From contig JAAYZW010000016.1 of NCBI GenBank assembly GCA_012514645.1, positions 17,498 through 81,497 of the forward strand: a DNA stretch of 64,000 nt, given 5' to 3'. This document shows positions 32,039 through 41,742 of this stretch, piece by piece. The position numbers were made by a program, and so were the translations under genes. The notes under the pieces were generated by a model. The model searched no databases. It was not told the origin of the DNA and saw nothing but the letters and a program-made list of their open reading frames with translations. Each line of letters begins with the position of its first letter. The first letter of the stretch is position 1. This stretch comes from Chloroflexota bacterium. GTDB lineage: Bacteria; Chloroflexota; Anaerolineae; Anaerolineales; Anaerolineaceae.

Positions 32039-33073
32039 TTAGAATTGTTCCAGGAACCGAATATCGTTATTACGCAAATAACGAATGTCATCGATGTGAT
32101 AACGCAGCAAGGTGGTGCGGTCGATTCCGACGCCAGCAGCAAAGCCGCTGTAGATTTCGGGGTCATAGCCGCCATATTCGAGCACACGCGGGTGCACCAT
32201 ACCACAGCCGCCCAACTCAATCCAGCCTGTGCCATGGCAAACGCCGCAGCCCGACCCACCGCAGAAAATGCAAGCCATATCAAGCTCGGCGCTCGGCTCG
32301 GTGAAGGGGAAGTGCGATGGGCGCAGACGGGTGTAAGCGCTGGCACCAAACATACGCTTGGTAAAATCGTCCAGCGTGCCCTTCATGTGCGCAAAAGTGA
32401 CACCTTTATCGACCACCAGCAGCTCAAACTGCATAAACTCAATTTCGTGACTTTGATCTTGTTGTTCATAGCGCATGCAAGCGCCTGGCAAGATCACCCG
32501 CACCGGGTTGGGATAATACTCACGCATCGATCGAATCTGCCCCGGCGATGTATGCGTTCGCAAAACCACGCCCTCGTCTTCGGTATAGAAGGTGTCCCAC
32601 ATATCCCTGGCAGGATGATAAGGCGGGATGTTGAGATAGGTGAAGTTCATGTCGTCCGTCTCAACCTCCGGCGAACTGTAGACCTGGAAGCCCATATCAC
32701 CGAAGATTCGGAAGACCTCGCGCATGGTCAGGTTGATGGGATGCAGTCTGCCGCGTCTCGGCAGAAAACCAGGCAGGGTCACATCCAGCTTTTCGCTCGC
32801 CATACTGCTGAGCAAAGCTTCATGCTTGATGACCTCTTCTTTTTCGGCAAGGGCTGCTTCGAGGGCAACTTTGACGGCGTTGACTGCTCGCCCGATCAGC
32901 GGACGTTCTTCCTTGGAAAAAGTGCCCATCTTACCATAAGTGGTCATGACCAACGATGTCTTGCCAAGGTGGGTTTGTTTCCAGGTATCCAGCGCTTGCG
33001 GGTCGGCGACTCTCTCCAGGCTTGCCAGACCAGCTTGTTGTTCTTCTTGTAATTGGGTTTCGATTTCGTTCAT
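32039..33073 (-). CDS. pheS: phenylalanine--tRNA ligase subunit alpha
   Basis: HP(I/L) motif, DTFY, LLRTHTSPGQIR, GCGMVHPRVLEYGG; ORF extension to 33169 runs into the T-box leader, start set at MNEIETQ. Confidence 0.96.
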   Translation of the reverse strand: MNEIETQLQEEQQAGLASLERVADPQALDTWKQTHLGKTSLVMTTYGKMGTFSKEERPLIGRAVNAVKVALEAALAEKEEVIKHEALLSSMASEKLDVTLPGFLPRRGRLHPINLTMREVFRIFGDMGFQVYSSPEVETDDMNFTYLNIPPYHPARDMWDTFYTEDEGVVLRTHTSPGQIRSMREYYPNPVRVILPGACMRYEQQDQSHEIEFMQFELLVVDKGVTFAHMKGTLDDFTKRMFGASAYTRLRPSHFPFTEPSAELDMACIFCGGSGCGVCHGTGWIELGGCGMVHPRVLEYGGYDPEIYSGFAAGVGIDRTTLLRYHIDDIRYLRNNDIRFLEQF

Positions 33074-33097
33074 ATTCACCTCAAATTTTTGGCGGCA

Positions 33098-33340
33098 GGC
33101 ACAAAAAAACCCGCCCAATAAAGGGACGGGGTAAACCGCGGTACCACCCTTTTTGCTCATGCGAGCCACTCAGGATGCCTTGTAACGGAGGCTGCCGGCG
33201 CGAACTAATAGTTTCTACGCGTTCACTCGCGCGACTCCTGGGCGAACTTCGTTCACTGCTCGGTCGATCTCGCTTTCAGCCTGGGCGAAACCTCTCTGCG
33301 ACGGCTTTGTGAATTACTCTTCCCAATCTCAGTCGATGGG
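33098..33340 (-). promoter_or_regulatory. T-box riboswitch leader of pheST
   Basis: minus strand carries AGGGTGGTACCGCGG (T-box sequence), candidate UUC specifier at 33244-33246, stem I closing pair CGACT/AGTCG, and terminator hairpin CCCGTCCC..GGGCGGGTTTTTTT. Confidence 0.92.
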
Positions 33341-33343
33341 GCA

Positions 33344-33371
33344 ATTATAAGTTTTCCTTTTCGAAAGTCAA
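33344..33371 (-). promoter_or_regulatory. sigma70-like promoter of the T-box/pheST transcript
   Basis: minus-strand TTGACT-16 nt-TATAAT just before the T-box leader. Confidence 0.75.
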
Positions 33372-33584
33372 GTGCTGGCGGTCGCCGCCTGGGCGGTGTC
33401 CACCGATGCCTTAAAAGGTTTTCGCTAAAATGCTTATACAAAATGGGCTTCACTGGCAGCCTTTGACCCAAACGAGACTGATTTTATCCTTTGACGTTCA
33501 GATATTTGCTGACTGCCTTGCTGCTCCCCGGCTTTCCAATCACACTCGCAAGAGGTGGCTATACAGAAGCCATCACAGCCAAAA

Positions 33585-33616
33585 AACACCGCCGGATATT
33601 GGCGGTGTTTCTTTTT
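33585..33616 (-). terminator. terminator downstream of tpiA (likely bidirectional)
   Basis: AACACCGCC-ggatat-tGGCGGTGTT flanked by A-run and T-run. Confidence 0.8.
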
Positions 33617-33626
33617 CTCAATATGA

Positions 33627-34385
33627 CTACACGCCTTGGGTAATTCCCACAAAATCATCCGCTTTCAAGCTGGCACCGCCGATCAAACCACCGTCAATAT
33701 CTGACTGACCAAACAACTCGGCAGCATTGCTCGGTTTGACGGATCCACCATAGAGAATGCGCATGCCATCACCAACCTCCGCGCCAAACATCTCGCGCAA
33801 GATCGGGCGCACAACGTTCTTGTGGATATCGTTTGCCTGGTCTGGTGTAGCGGTTCTACCGGTTCCAATTGCCCAGACGGGTTCGTAAGCCACCACGATC
33901 CTGGATGCTTCCTCGCTGCTGAGCCCTTTTAGCCCTTCGCGCACCATGCGTCCGACAACTTCGTCGGTTTGACCGGCTTCGTTTTCTTCAAGGGTTTCGC
34001 CAACGCAAACAATGGGCTGCAAACCTACTGCCAGGGCGGCTGCGACTTTTTTATTAACCGTCTCATCGTTTTCGCCAAACATCGCCCGACGTTCAGAGTG
34101 ACCGATGATGACATAGTCGCATAAATCTTTCAACATTGGGGCTGAAATTTCGCCGGTGTAAGCGCCTGAGGTCTCCCAGTGCAAATTCTGCGCGCCAACC
34201 TTGATGTTAGTGCCTTCGAGTTTTTCTTTAGCCACCGGGAGATCGATATAAGGAGTACATACGACCAAATCTATATTGTTATACTCCTGCAATCTTGGAA
34301 TCAACGCGTCGATAAGCTCCGCTGCTTCTTCGATGGTTTTGTTCATCTTCCAGTTACCAGCAACCATGGGTCTACGGGTTTTCAT
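33627..34385 (-). CDS. tpiA: triosephosphate isomerase
   Basis: RRPMVAGNWKMNKT, AYEPVWAIGTGRTATPDQA, LYGGSVKPSNA, GGLIGGASL. Confidence 0.97.
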   Translation of the reverse strand: MKTRRPMVAGNWKMNKTIEEAAELIDALIPRLQEYNNIDLVVCTPYIDLPVAKEKLEGTNIKVGAQNLHWETSGAYTGEISAPMLKDLCDYVIIGHSERRAMFGENDETVNKKVAAALAVGLQPIVCVGETLEENEAGQTDEVVGRMVREGLKGLSSEEASRIVVAYEPVWAIGTGRTATPDQANDIHKNVVRPILREMFGAEVGDGMRILYGGSVKPSNAAELFGQSDIDGGLIGGASLKADDFVGITQGV

Positions 34386-34480
34386 TGATTATTTCCTCTC
34401 TCCTGTAATGGAATGGCTAAATTCTAACACGAAGGGACGGTTTTTCGACCGTCCCTCGTAATTAACTATGGCGGAAATCT

Positions 34481-35707
34481 TTATTTCGTCCGATAGATAA
34501 TCGGGAAGAGCCACAGACCACGGTTATTTTGGGTTGAGCCCTCATTCCAAACTACCAGCGTGAAAGTGACCTTCTGACCTGCCAGTGAAGAGAGATCCAC
34601 TTCCACCGAATTCCAGTTATTATCATAGACTTCGTGCCACTGACCCAGCCCCTTGGCAGTGCCGCCTTCGGGCGTATAGTAGAGCTCAAATTTAATGTCA
34701 CAGCCTGTGCTACCGCCCTCACATTGAATCGTGGCACGGAATTTATCGCCATCTTTCACGGTGAACGCGGGGTAAATACCCTGGATGTAGCCATCGGCTT
34801 CCTGGTTCGGTCTGGTGATCAAACCGATTTCATTTTCCTTGCCGCCATTTTCTCGGATAGGGTTGCCCTTGGCGACTGCATAACCATTTCTGACATCTTT
34901 CTCGTCACCAGGGCATTTCAAGGATTGGCGCAGCCCGTTGGTCCATCTCGCGTCACAAATACTTTCAGCAAAGTTATAAATCACGCCCTGCCCGTTAATG
35001 CTTTCCATGCTGACCCAGAAGGTGCCCTTTGAATCACTGCCGGAGCCAAAAGTGACCCCATTGCTGCTCTTCAACAGCCAGTCAGAGCGGTATTTTCCAT
35101 TCACGGAAGGAGCAACCATATTGATGCTAATATCAATATTTGAGCCGGGTTGTACTTCATGCGGAATGTCGTAGACAGCATTTGCACCCAACTGATTGCC
35201 TTTGGAAAAGACGATATCAAAGCCGGAATCCCACTTACAGCTACCTGAATTTTGCAAGCGCCAGGTTTTGGTGAAACCGCTGCCAGCATTCAACCTGGTG
35301 CCATCCGGAATGCTCAGGTCAGCCACAAAGGTAAACTGCAGACAGGGTCGCGGAGTTGGCGTAGGGGGGACGCTGGTTGCCGTCGGCGGAATTGCAGTCG
35401 GCGGTACGGCTGTGTTCGCCGGAATCGTGACAGCGGCAGTTGGAACCGCGGTTCCCTGGGTAGGAATTTGATTAATATTGGTCGGGTCAGGCACAACCAC
35501 GCTTGTCTGGGTAGCCTGGGCGGTTTCCAATTGTGCCACTGCTGTGGCGTAATAATCCTGGGTTGCCTGGGCTTGCAGAGTTTGCATGGCTTGTTCGATC
35601 GGATCTCCTGGCGTAACAGGTGCCACACAGGCGCTGAAAACAAGCAACGCGACAACCAAAAGGCTGCCGAGGACAAAGACGTTTTTTTTCTTTTTATTAG
35701 TGTCCAT
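34481..35707 (-). CDS. lipoprotein with FW/NBR1-Ig-like domain and C-terminal beta-sandwich
   Basis: lipobox VFSACV; T/P-rich linker; LSIPDGTRLNAGSGFTKTWRLQNSGSCKWDSGFDIVF..GKYRSDWLLKSSNGVTFG. Confidence 0.82.
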   Translation of the reverse strand: MDTNKKKKNVFVLGSLLVVALLVFSACVAPVTPGDPIEQAMQTLQAQATQDYYATAVAQLETAQATQTSVVVPDPTNINQIPTQGTAVPTAAVTIPANTAVPPTAIPPTATSVPPTPTPRPCLQFTFVADLSIPDGTRLNAGSGFTKTWRLQNSGSCKWDSGFDIVFSKGNQLGANAVYDIPHEVQPGSNIDISINMVAPSVNGKYRSDWLLKSSNGVTFGSGSDSKGTFWVSMESINGQGVIYNFAESICDARWTNGLRQSLKCPGDEKDVRNGYAVAKGNPIRENGGKENEIGLITRPNQEADGYIQGIYPAFTVKDGDKFRATIQCEGGSTGCDIKFELYYTPEGGTAKGLGQWHEVYDNNWNSVEVDLSSLAGQKVTFTLVVWNEGSTQNNRGLWLFPIIYRTK

Positions 35708-35885
35708 TTCAATTACTCCTTTATCGAAGGACTTCTCGTTTAATGTAGACGGAATATCCGGTAAAAAAGTTCCAGAACCATTCAATCATCCAAGAATCTG
35801 GCTGAATGAGCGATTTTATCTCTCTGACTTTATGTGTTTCAGTTTATCTTGCTCCAATTCTTTGTATACGTGAGGTGATAAATAA

Positions 35886-35914
35886 AAAAAACCGCCAATT
35901 CAGGCGGTTTTCTC
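35886..35914 (-). terminator. terminator hairpin near the end of the second FW-domain lipoprotein gene
   Basis: AACCGCC-aattca-GGCGGTT with flanking A/T runs. Confidence 0.65.
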
Positions 35915-36604
35915 TCATTCATAGGCGACGATGATCTTTATTCCCAACCCCCATTGCTGATTAGGACCATAGCCAAAGCGGCTGCCATAGGGGGAGGCGA
36001 TCAACCAGTAGCTGTAGTAGGTGCCCAACTCTGAGGGGGCTTTTAAGTCGCGGACGGAAAGCTGAACGGTCTCACCAGGTTCAACGGTTTGAGAAAAATC
36101 TACTTTCCCGGAAGAACCAAACAACTCGCCGGCTGAATTGACCAGGTCAAACTGGAGGGTCCAGGTACATACGCCCGAGTTACGCACCCACCATGTTTTC
36201 GTGAAGGTTTCGCCTGGTTTCATGCGGGTATCAGGTGGATTGTTTACATCGCCAAGGAAATCAAACATCAGGCACCGGGGGTCGTTTTGATCGCCAATTG
36301 GTGTAATGATCACGGTGGATGGATTTTCTTCAGTTTCCTGGGTTGGAGCTTCTGTCGGTGTGGGCGTGGCGGGCGGTGGGCAGGTCGGGCAGGCAGGAGA
36401 AGTGGGTTGATTTATGAGCTCTTCATATTTGAACACAAGCGTTTCCACTGAGCTTTGGGTTGAGAGCGCCGAACGAGTACCGGCAACATGCATTGCCAAT
36501 TCCTCTTCAGAAACAGTTGGCACAACATAATAGTCACAAGCACTTAATATCGAAAGTGCCAGTATTGAGGCTAATATTATTATCAGATTTGTTTTTTTCT
36601 TCAT
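35915..36604 (-). CDS. lipoprotein with FW/NBR1-Ig-like domain
   Basis: lipobox LSACDY; NNPPDTRMKPGETFTKTWWVRNSGVCTWTLQFDLV..GTYYSYWLIASPYGSRFG. Confidence 0.82.
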   Translation of the reverse strand: MKKKTNLIIILASILALSILSACDYYVVPTVSEEELAMHVAGTRSALSTQSSVETLVFKYEELINQPTSPACPTCPPPATPTPTEAPTQETEENPSTVIITPIGDQNDPRCLMFDFLGDVNNPPDTRMKPGETFTKTWWVRNSGVCTWTLQFDLVNSAGELFGSSGKVDFSQTVEPGETVQLSVRDLKAPSELGTYYSYWLIASPYGSRFGYGPNQQWGLGIKIIVAYE

Positions 36605-36711
36605 CGTTTATCCCATATCCCTCGATAGTTGGGGATTCCAGTGATGAATTCTATCACGTTCAGAGCAAACGCGGGAACCGCGGTCTGCGATTCCCGTGTA
36701 TTGTATAAGTA

Positions 36712-37887
36712 TTACTTGTTATCTAATGCTGCCAATCCTGGCAGCTCCAACCCCTCAAGCATTTCCAGAGAGGCACCACCGCCAGTCGATATGTGTGTGA
36801 TCTTGTCACCCAAACCAGATTGATTGATTGCAGAGACTGAATCGCCGCCACCGATAATGCTTACGGCATCGCTATCTGCTACTGCCTGGGCAACCCCAAA
36901 GGTCCCCTGGGCAAAGCGTGGAAACTCAAATACGCCCATAGGACCGTTCCAAACCACGGTGCCAGCGTGGGAAATCTCACCGCTAAACAACTCAATGGTC
37001 ATTGGTCCGATATCCAGCATGCGCCAACCGGAGGGCACGTCTCCCAGGGGCTGCGTGAGCATCTCGGCTTCGGCATCAAAAGCGCTGCCTAAAACCATGT
37101 CAATTGGCAGCAATATTTTGCCCGCCGCTCGCGAAAGGAGACCTGCTGCGGTATCGAGTACTTCAGTTTCCACCAGGGAATCAGCCATATCATAACCCTG
37201 GGCTTTCAGAAAGGTGTTCGCCATCCCGCCGCCAATCAGGATCTTATCAGCAGTATTCAGTAAATTCTCGATCACACCGATTTTGTCACTGATCTTGGCG
37301 CCACCCAAAATTGCCACAAACGGTCGAACCGGATCAGCAATGGCATTACCCAGGTATTTAATCTCTTTTTCCATCAAAAAGCCTGCCGCTGCTGGAAGAT
37401 AATCGGCGATTCCTGTGGTAGAACTGTGAGCACGATGAGCCGAACCAAAGGCATCGTTTACAAAAATATCAGCCAGGGAAGCCAGGTCTTCTGACATCTC
37501 AGGGTTGTTTTTGGTTTCCTCCGGATAAAAGCGCGTATTTTCCAGTACCAACACCTCACCGGGCTTTAAAGCCGCGGCAGCTTTTTGGGCAATCTCTCCC
37601 CTGCTGTCGGCTGCAAACTTAACCGGCGCGTCAATCAGGGTGTCGAGGTGTTCAGCGACTGGCCTCAGGCTGAACTGGAGGTCTTCTTTCGTCTTGGGGC
37701 GTCCCAGGTGGGACATCAGAATCACCGCTGCCCCGTGTTCGAGCAAGTAATTGATTGTGGGCAAGGCTGCCGTGATGCGGGTATCATCAGAGATGACACC
37801 GTCTTTGATTGGCACGTTAAAATCCACTCGCACGATTACTTTTTTACCGTTTACGTCCATATCAGTGACCATTTTTTTATTGAACAT
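36712..37887 (-). CDS. pgk: phosphoglycerate kinase
   Basis: [43 protein letters not shown]. Confidence 0.97.
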   Translation of the reverse strand: MFNKKMVTDMDVNGKKVIVRVDFNVPIKDGVISDDTRITAALPTINYLLEHGAAVILMSHLGRPKTKEDLQFSLRPVAEHLDTLIDAPVKFAADSRGEIAQKAAAALKPGEVLVLENTRFYPEETKNNPEMSEDLASLADIFVNDAFGSAHRAHSSTTGIADYLPAAAGFLMEKEIKYLGNAIADPVRPFVAILGGAKISDKIGVIENLLNTADKILIGGGMANTFLKAQGYDMADSLVETEVLDTAAGLLSRAAGKILLPIDMVLGSAFDAEAEMLTQPLGDVPSGWRMLDIGPMTIELFSGEISHAGTVVWNGPMGVFEFPRFAQGTFGVAQAVADSDAVSIIGGGDSVSAINQSGLGDKITHISTGGGASLEMLEGLELPGLAALDNK

Positions 37888-37960
37888 AATTCCTCCTTAT
37901 AAAACAGTGCGCCTTACTGTTAAGCAATGCGCACTGTTATCTTTGTGGGTTTTATTGGGC

Positions 37961-39016
37961 TTAGAGTCTCTCAGCAAGGTATTTCGTCACATCAGCTGTG
38001 CGGGCAGAATAGCCCCATTCGTTGTCATACCAGGTAACGACTTTGACCAGGTTGCCTCCCATGACCATGTTTTTGTCGAGGTCGATTATGGAAGAGCGGG
38101 AATCGCCCTTGTAGTCCATTGACACCAACGGTTGGTCGTATTCACCGGTCGAATAGCCGAGAATGCCTTTCATTGGACCATCAGCAGCTTCGATGAATGC
38201 TGCGTTTAGTTCTTCGATCGTGGTATGGTTCTCGACCTCGGCAACAAAGTCAACAATCGAAACAGTTGGGGTCGGAACGCGCAATGCATAGCCATCAAAC
38301 TTTCCCTTAAGTTCAGGGATCACAAGAGAAACCGCTTTGGCAGCGCCAGTGGTGGTTGGAATGATATTCAAACCGGCAGCGCGGGAACGACGGATATCTT
38401 TCTTATGACCGGTATCCAGGATGACCTGGTCGTTGGTATAAGAATGGATCGTGGTCATCATTGCGTTCTTGATCTTAAATTTGTCATTAACAACTTTGGC
38501 GGCCGGCGCAAGACAGTTTGTGGTACAGGAAGCATTTGAGACGACATGGTGCTTCTCATTGTCATACAGCTCTTCGTTGACGCCCATGACCATGGTGAGG
38601 TCCTCGCCCTTTGCGGGTGCTGAGATGACAACTTTCTTTGCGCCACCGCGAATGATGTGAGCATCGGCGCCAATCTTACCCGTTTCGGGGTCTGATTTAG
38701 CATTGGTGAACACACCAGTACATTCGATGACGATATCGACACCATGCTCAGCCCACGGAATATTACCAGGATCTTTCTCGCCATATACCTGGACGATCTT
38801 GCCGTCAATTTCCAGGTCATTATCGGCATTCACTTTGACTTCACCCGGGAAAATCCCATAGGTTGAGTCATATTTAAACAGGTGAGCATTTTGTTTGACC
38901 TCAACCAGGTCATTAATTGCGACTACCTCGAGAGTGTCGTCAGCACGCTCCAGGATTGCTTTCATTACCAGACGTCCGATTCGGCCAAAACCGTTGATAC
39001 CTACTTTTGTTTTCAT
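37961..39016 (-). CDS. gap: glyceraldehyde-3-phosphate dehydrogenase, type I
   Basis: [24 protein letters not shown], start set at MKTKVGI. Confidence 0.97.
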   Translation of the reverse strand: MKTKVGINGFGRIGRLVMKAILERADDTLEVVAINDLVEVKQNAHLFKYDSTYGIFPGEVKVNADNDLEIDGKIVQVYGEKDPGNIPWAEHGVDIVIECTGVFTNAKSDPETGKIGADAHIIRGGAKKVVISAPAKGEDLTMVMGVNEELYDNEKHHVVSNASCTTNCLAPAAKVVNDKFKIKNAMMTTIHSYTNDQVILDTGHKKDIRRSRAAGLNIIPTTTGAAKAVSLVIPELKGKFDGYALRVPTPTVSIVDFVAEVENHTTIEELNAAFIEAADGPMKGILGYSTGEYDQPLVSMDYKGDSRSSIIDLDKNMVMGGNLVKVVTWYDNEWGYSARTADVTKYLAERL

Positions 39017-39139
39017 TACTACCTCCGTGTAATTATGAAAAGTTTTCATCACCTATGCAGGTGGAAATATTCAGAATCGTTTTATTCTGTGCTGTATTAT
39101 AAGCGAATTGCCGTCTGACAGCCTATGAAGTTGTAAAAG

Positions 39140-40471
39140 CTAATATAAAGGACCGGTGCGTTCTTCGTAAAGATTGATTATTGCTTTGGCAAGTTTTTTT
39201 GAACTGTGTCGCCAGGGATACAGATCGTCGACCACATCTGCCTCGTATACCCGATAGTTTTCGTGGAGGTAGTGATCAGCTACAACCCAATCGGTATCGT
39301 GCCCCAATTCCCCTTTGAAATTCCGATTGGTCAAGACTAAATTCAAGATACGCTTTTGGATATGCTCTTCCAGCACCGCAACATGATCTGAGGCATTGAA
39401 GCCATCAGTCTCACCGCGTTGAGTGGCAACATTGCAGATGTAGTAGGTTTCTGCCTTGCTGGCGCTGATCGCTTCGGTCAGATCTTTTACCAGCAAGTTT
39501 GGTAAAATGCTCGTATACAGACTGCCCGGACCGATCAAAATCAGATCAGCGTTTAGAATTGCCTGGATTATGGGAGGATACGCAAGCACATCAACCGGCT
39601 CCAGCCAAACCCTCTTGACACTACCTGGCGTGGTGGTGATCTCAGATTCCCCTCGAACAACAAGTGGTTCGCCTTCAGGAGTTTCCTGCAATTCGCCTAC
39701 GAGTTCCACTTGTGTCAGGGTGGAGGGCAGCACCTGACCATAAATCGCCAATACACGCCCCGACTCTGCTACGGCTTCCTCAAAACTACCGGTAATCTCG
39801 CTCATTGCCGTAATCAGCAGGTTTCCAAGCGAATGACCTTCCAGTCCGGCACCAGCGTGGAACCGATATTGGAAAACCTGGGAAAGCAGTGCTTCATCAT
39901 TGCTCAGAGCAGACAGGCAATTACGGATATCGCCGGGAGGCAGCACGCCAAGGTTACGCCTGAGTTCGCCGGAAGAGCCGCCATCATCGGCGACCGTCAC
40001 GATCGCTGTAATGTTATGGGTGTAGGATTTAATTCCCCGCAGAAGTGTCGCGAGCCCATGCCCTCCACCAATAGCAACAACCTTGATCCCTTTTTCACGT
40101 TGGCGATAATTCATCAAGGTGTCCCAAACTGGTCTACCACCAGTCTCAAAAGGTCGTAACAATGAACGGTTGGCACCCCAGATTCCGACCAAAATCAAGA
40201 CAAAGCCTAACCCGCCGAATAGCAGAAAACGAATCGGTCGGTCCAGGAAACGTAAAGAAAGCACAGCTAAGATTGGGGTGAGCACTTCGCTCGTGGTGGT
40301 GCGATAATAGTCCAGGACAACTACAGCCAGCCCCAGCCCAATCAGCATGGCACCAATGATGGTGAGTCCCAGCCAGCGCTTATATCCGGTGCCTGGTGCC
40401 AGCCAGCGTGATTCCAGCTTCAGTCGCGAAAGCAGCCGTCTAAACCAATCATTTTTCTCTTTGGGGGTCAT
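39140..40471 (-). CDS. yvcK: YvcK/CofD-like gluconeogenesis factor with N-terminal TM segments
   Basis: VVAIGGGHGLATLLRGIK, VADDGGSSGELR, PPGDIRNCL, IGPGSLYTSILPNLLV. Confidence 0.93.
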   Translation of the reverse strand: MTPKEKNDWFRRLLSRLKLESRWLAPGTGYKRWLGLTIIGAMLIGLGLAVVVLDYYRTTTSEVLTPILAVLSLRFLDRPIRFLLFGGLGFVLILVGIWGANRSLLRPFETGGRPVWDTLMNYRQREKGIKVVAIGGGHGLATLLRGIKSYTHNITAIVTVADDGGSSGELRRNLGVLPPGDIRNCLSALSNDEALLSQVFQYRFHAGAGLEGHSLGNLLITAMSEITGSFEEAVAESGRVLAIYGQVLPSTLTQVELVGELQETPEGEPLVVRGESEITTTPGSVKRVWLEPVDVLAYPPIIQAILNADLILIGPGSLYTSILPNLLVKDLTEAISASKAETYYICNVATQRGETDGFNASDHVAVLEEHIQKRILNLVLTNRNFKGELGHDTDWVVADHYLHENYRVYEADVVDDLYPWRHSSKKLAKAIINLYEERTGPLY

Positions 40472-40532
40472 GATTAATCTGATAATAGCAGGATTTTAAC
40501 ATATCGTCAACGCGATTTTCAAGTCAGCAGAT

Positions 40533-40848
40533 TTTGAGCTGGGCAGGTCTGACCAGGTAAGCGGTTATTGAGCGCTCACGATTGGGACCTGCCCGTACGC
40601 TTGTGTAACTTGGGTATGAAATGATTACAATCGTAGCGGTGTGGGTTCAGAACTTGAGCAATGCTGAAATTATTAATCAACAAAACCCACCCCGTTGGAT
40701 TCACGGATTGAAGGGAGTGTGTTTGGTTGGTGAAAAAGTGTAAACAATCACCTCAAACAAAGTGTAAACGTTCATGGGCTTGACAGGCAGACATCCACTA
40801 CTTCTTTAGGCAAAGACCATTGTTTGTTTTCACATTGAGAATTACGAC
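40533..40848 (+). repeat. dispersed intergenic repeat, copy B (rearranged module order)
   Basis: GGTCTGACCAGGTAAGCGGTTATTGAGCGCTCACGATTGGGACCTGCCCGTACGCTT, then GTGGGTTCAGAACTTGAGCA..AACCCACC..TCACGG, then AGGCAAAGACCAT..CATTGAGAATT. Confidence 0.8.
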
Positions 40849-40959
40849 TTAAGCTTGGATATCTTTTTGTGCTAAGACTTGCTGGGGTAAAATTGGTATA
40901 ATAATAAAAACTCAGTACACTTATCTTTGATTACAAGTGATTAGTTACCAGGAGTAAAC

Positions 40960-41550
40960 ATGGCTGAAACAAAACCTCAAATCGTTATGCGTTCTGGTCC
41001 TATTCCCGGGTCCAGCTATTACCTGGAAAAAGCGGAGGTCACCCTCGGTCGCGACCTTTCCAACGATATTCCGGTACCTGATGCCGAAATCTCACGCCGA
41101 CATGCCCGTTTTATTGTCAAGCCTGACGGCGTTTACATAGAAGATCTCGGATCCACGAATGGCACCTTTCTCAATGGCGTCCGGCTGAGCTCTCCCAAGC
41201 GTCTTACTCATGGAGATTTGGTCACGCTTGCTGAAAGCACCGTGATGAGCTTCGAGTGGGAAGGCGCCAGGGAAGCAGCGGGATACACCCCGACCTACCA
41301 TGCCGAACCGCCCAGACCTGAGCCGGTTCAACCGAGACCAGAGCCTGTTTACCAAACGGTTGAGCCCCCGGTTCCCCAACGAATGCTGGCACCAGAGCCA
41401 ACCCCGGCAGCAAAACCACGCAAGCCCTGGTACATGAATTTTTTCCTGGTTCTTTTGATCATCCTGATTATCATCGGACTGGTTCTGACCTTTATGCCGG
41501 CTTCATGGTGGTGTTTCCTGACCTTCAACCGACTACCCGGTTGTTTCTAA
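40960..41550 (+). CDS. FHA domain protein with C-terminal TM helix
   Basis: TLGRDLSNDIPVPDAEISRRHARFIV..IEDLGSTNGTFLNG; C-terminal hydrophobic segment. Confidence 0.9.
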   Translation: MAETKPQIVMRSGPIPGSSYYLEKAEVTLGRDLSNDIPVPDAEISRRHARFIVKPDGVYIEDLGSTNGTFLNGVRLSSPKRLTHGDLVTLAESTVMSFEWEGAREAAGYTPTYHAEPPRPEPVQPRPEPVYQTVEPPVPQRMLAPEPTPAAKPRKPWYMNFFLVLLIILIIIGLVLTFMPASWWCFLTFNRLPGCF

Positions 41551-41570
41551 CAACTTCAGTTTTAACGATT

Positions 41571-41602
41571 AGCCTGGCTGAATCAGTCGGGCTTTTAATT
41601 TT
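41571..41602 (+). terminator. terminator after the FHA gene
   Basis: AGCCTGGCTG-aat-CAGTCGGGCT (G-U tolerant stem) followed by TTTTAATTTT. Confidence 0.65.
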
Positions 41603-41742
41603 AAGCGGCGTTAACAATAAAACTAATATTTCCATATGATTTTTGGCTCTGGCGCGATTTATTGTAAAATGTGGCGATTTGGGTTATAATTATAAGGTTG
41701 CCAAAATACGAAAAATAGCCGTTTTTTTGGCTGAAAGATCAT

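Noticed and set aside
31943-33052. 369-aa plus-strand ORF opposite pheS/pheT
   Set aside because: Shadow of pheS coding sequence; the pheS frame is unambiguous.
33074-33169. N-terminal extension of pheS in the ORF track
   Set aside because: The extension translates the T-box/terminator sequence; MNEIETQ is the natural start.
34433-34456. Hairpin AGGGACGGT/ACCGTCCCT between tpiA and the first FW lipoprotein gene as a terminator
   Set aside because: Strong stem but no convincing T-run on the minus strand; left unannotated.
40731-40775. IS-end-like GTGTAAACAATCACC..GTGTAAACGTTCA called as a mobile element
   Set aside because: No transposase or second inverted repeat visible; mentioned only as a possible insertion scar in repeat copy B.
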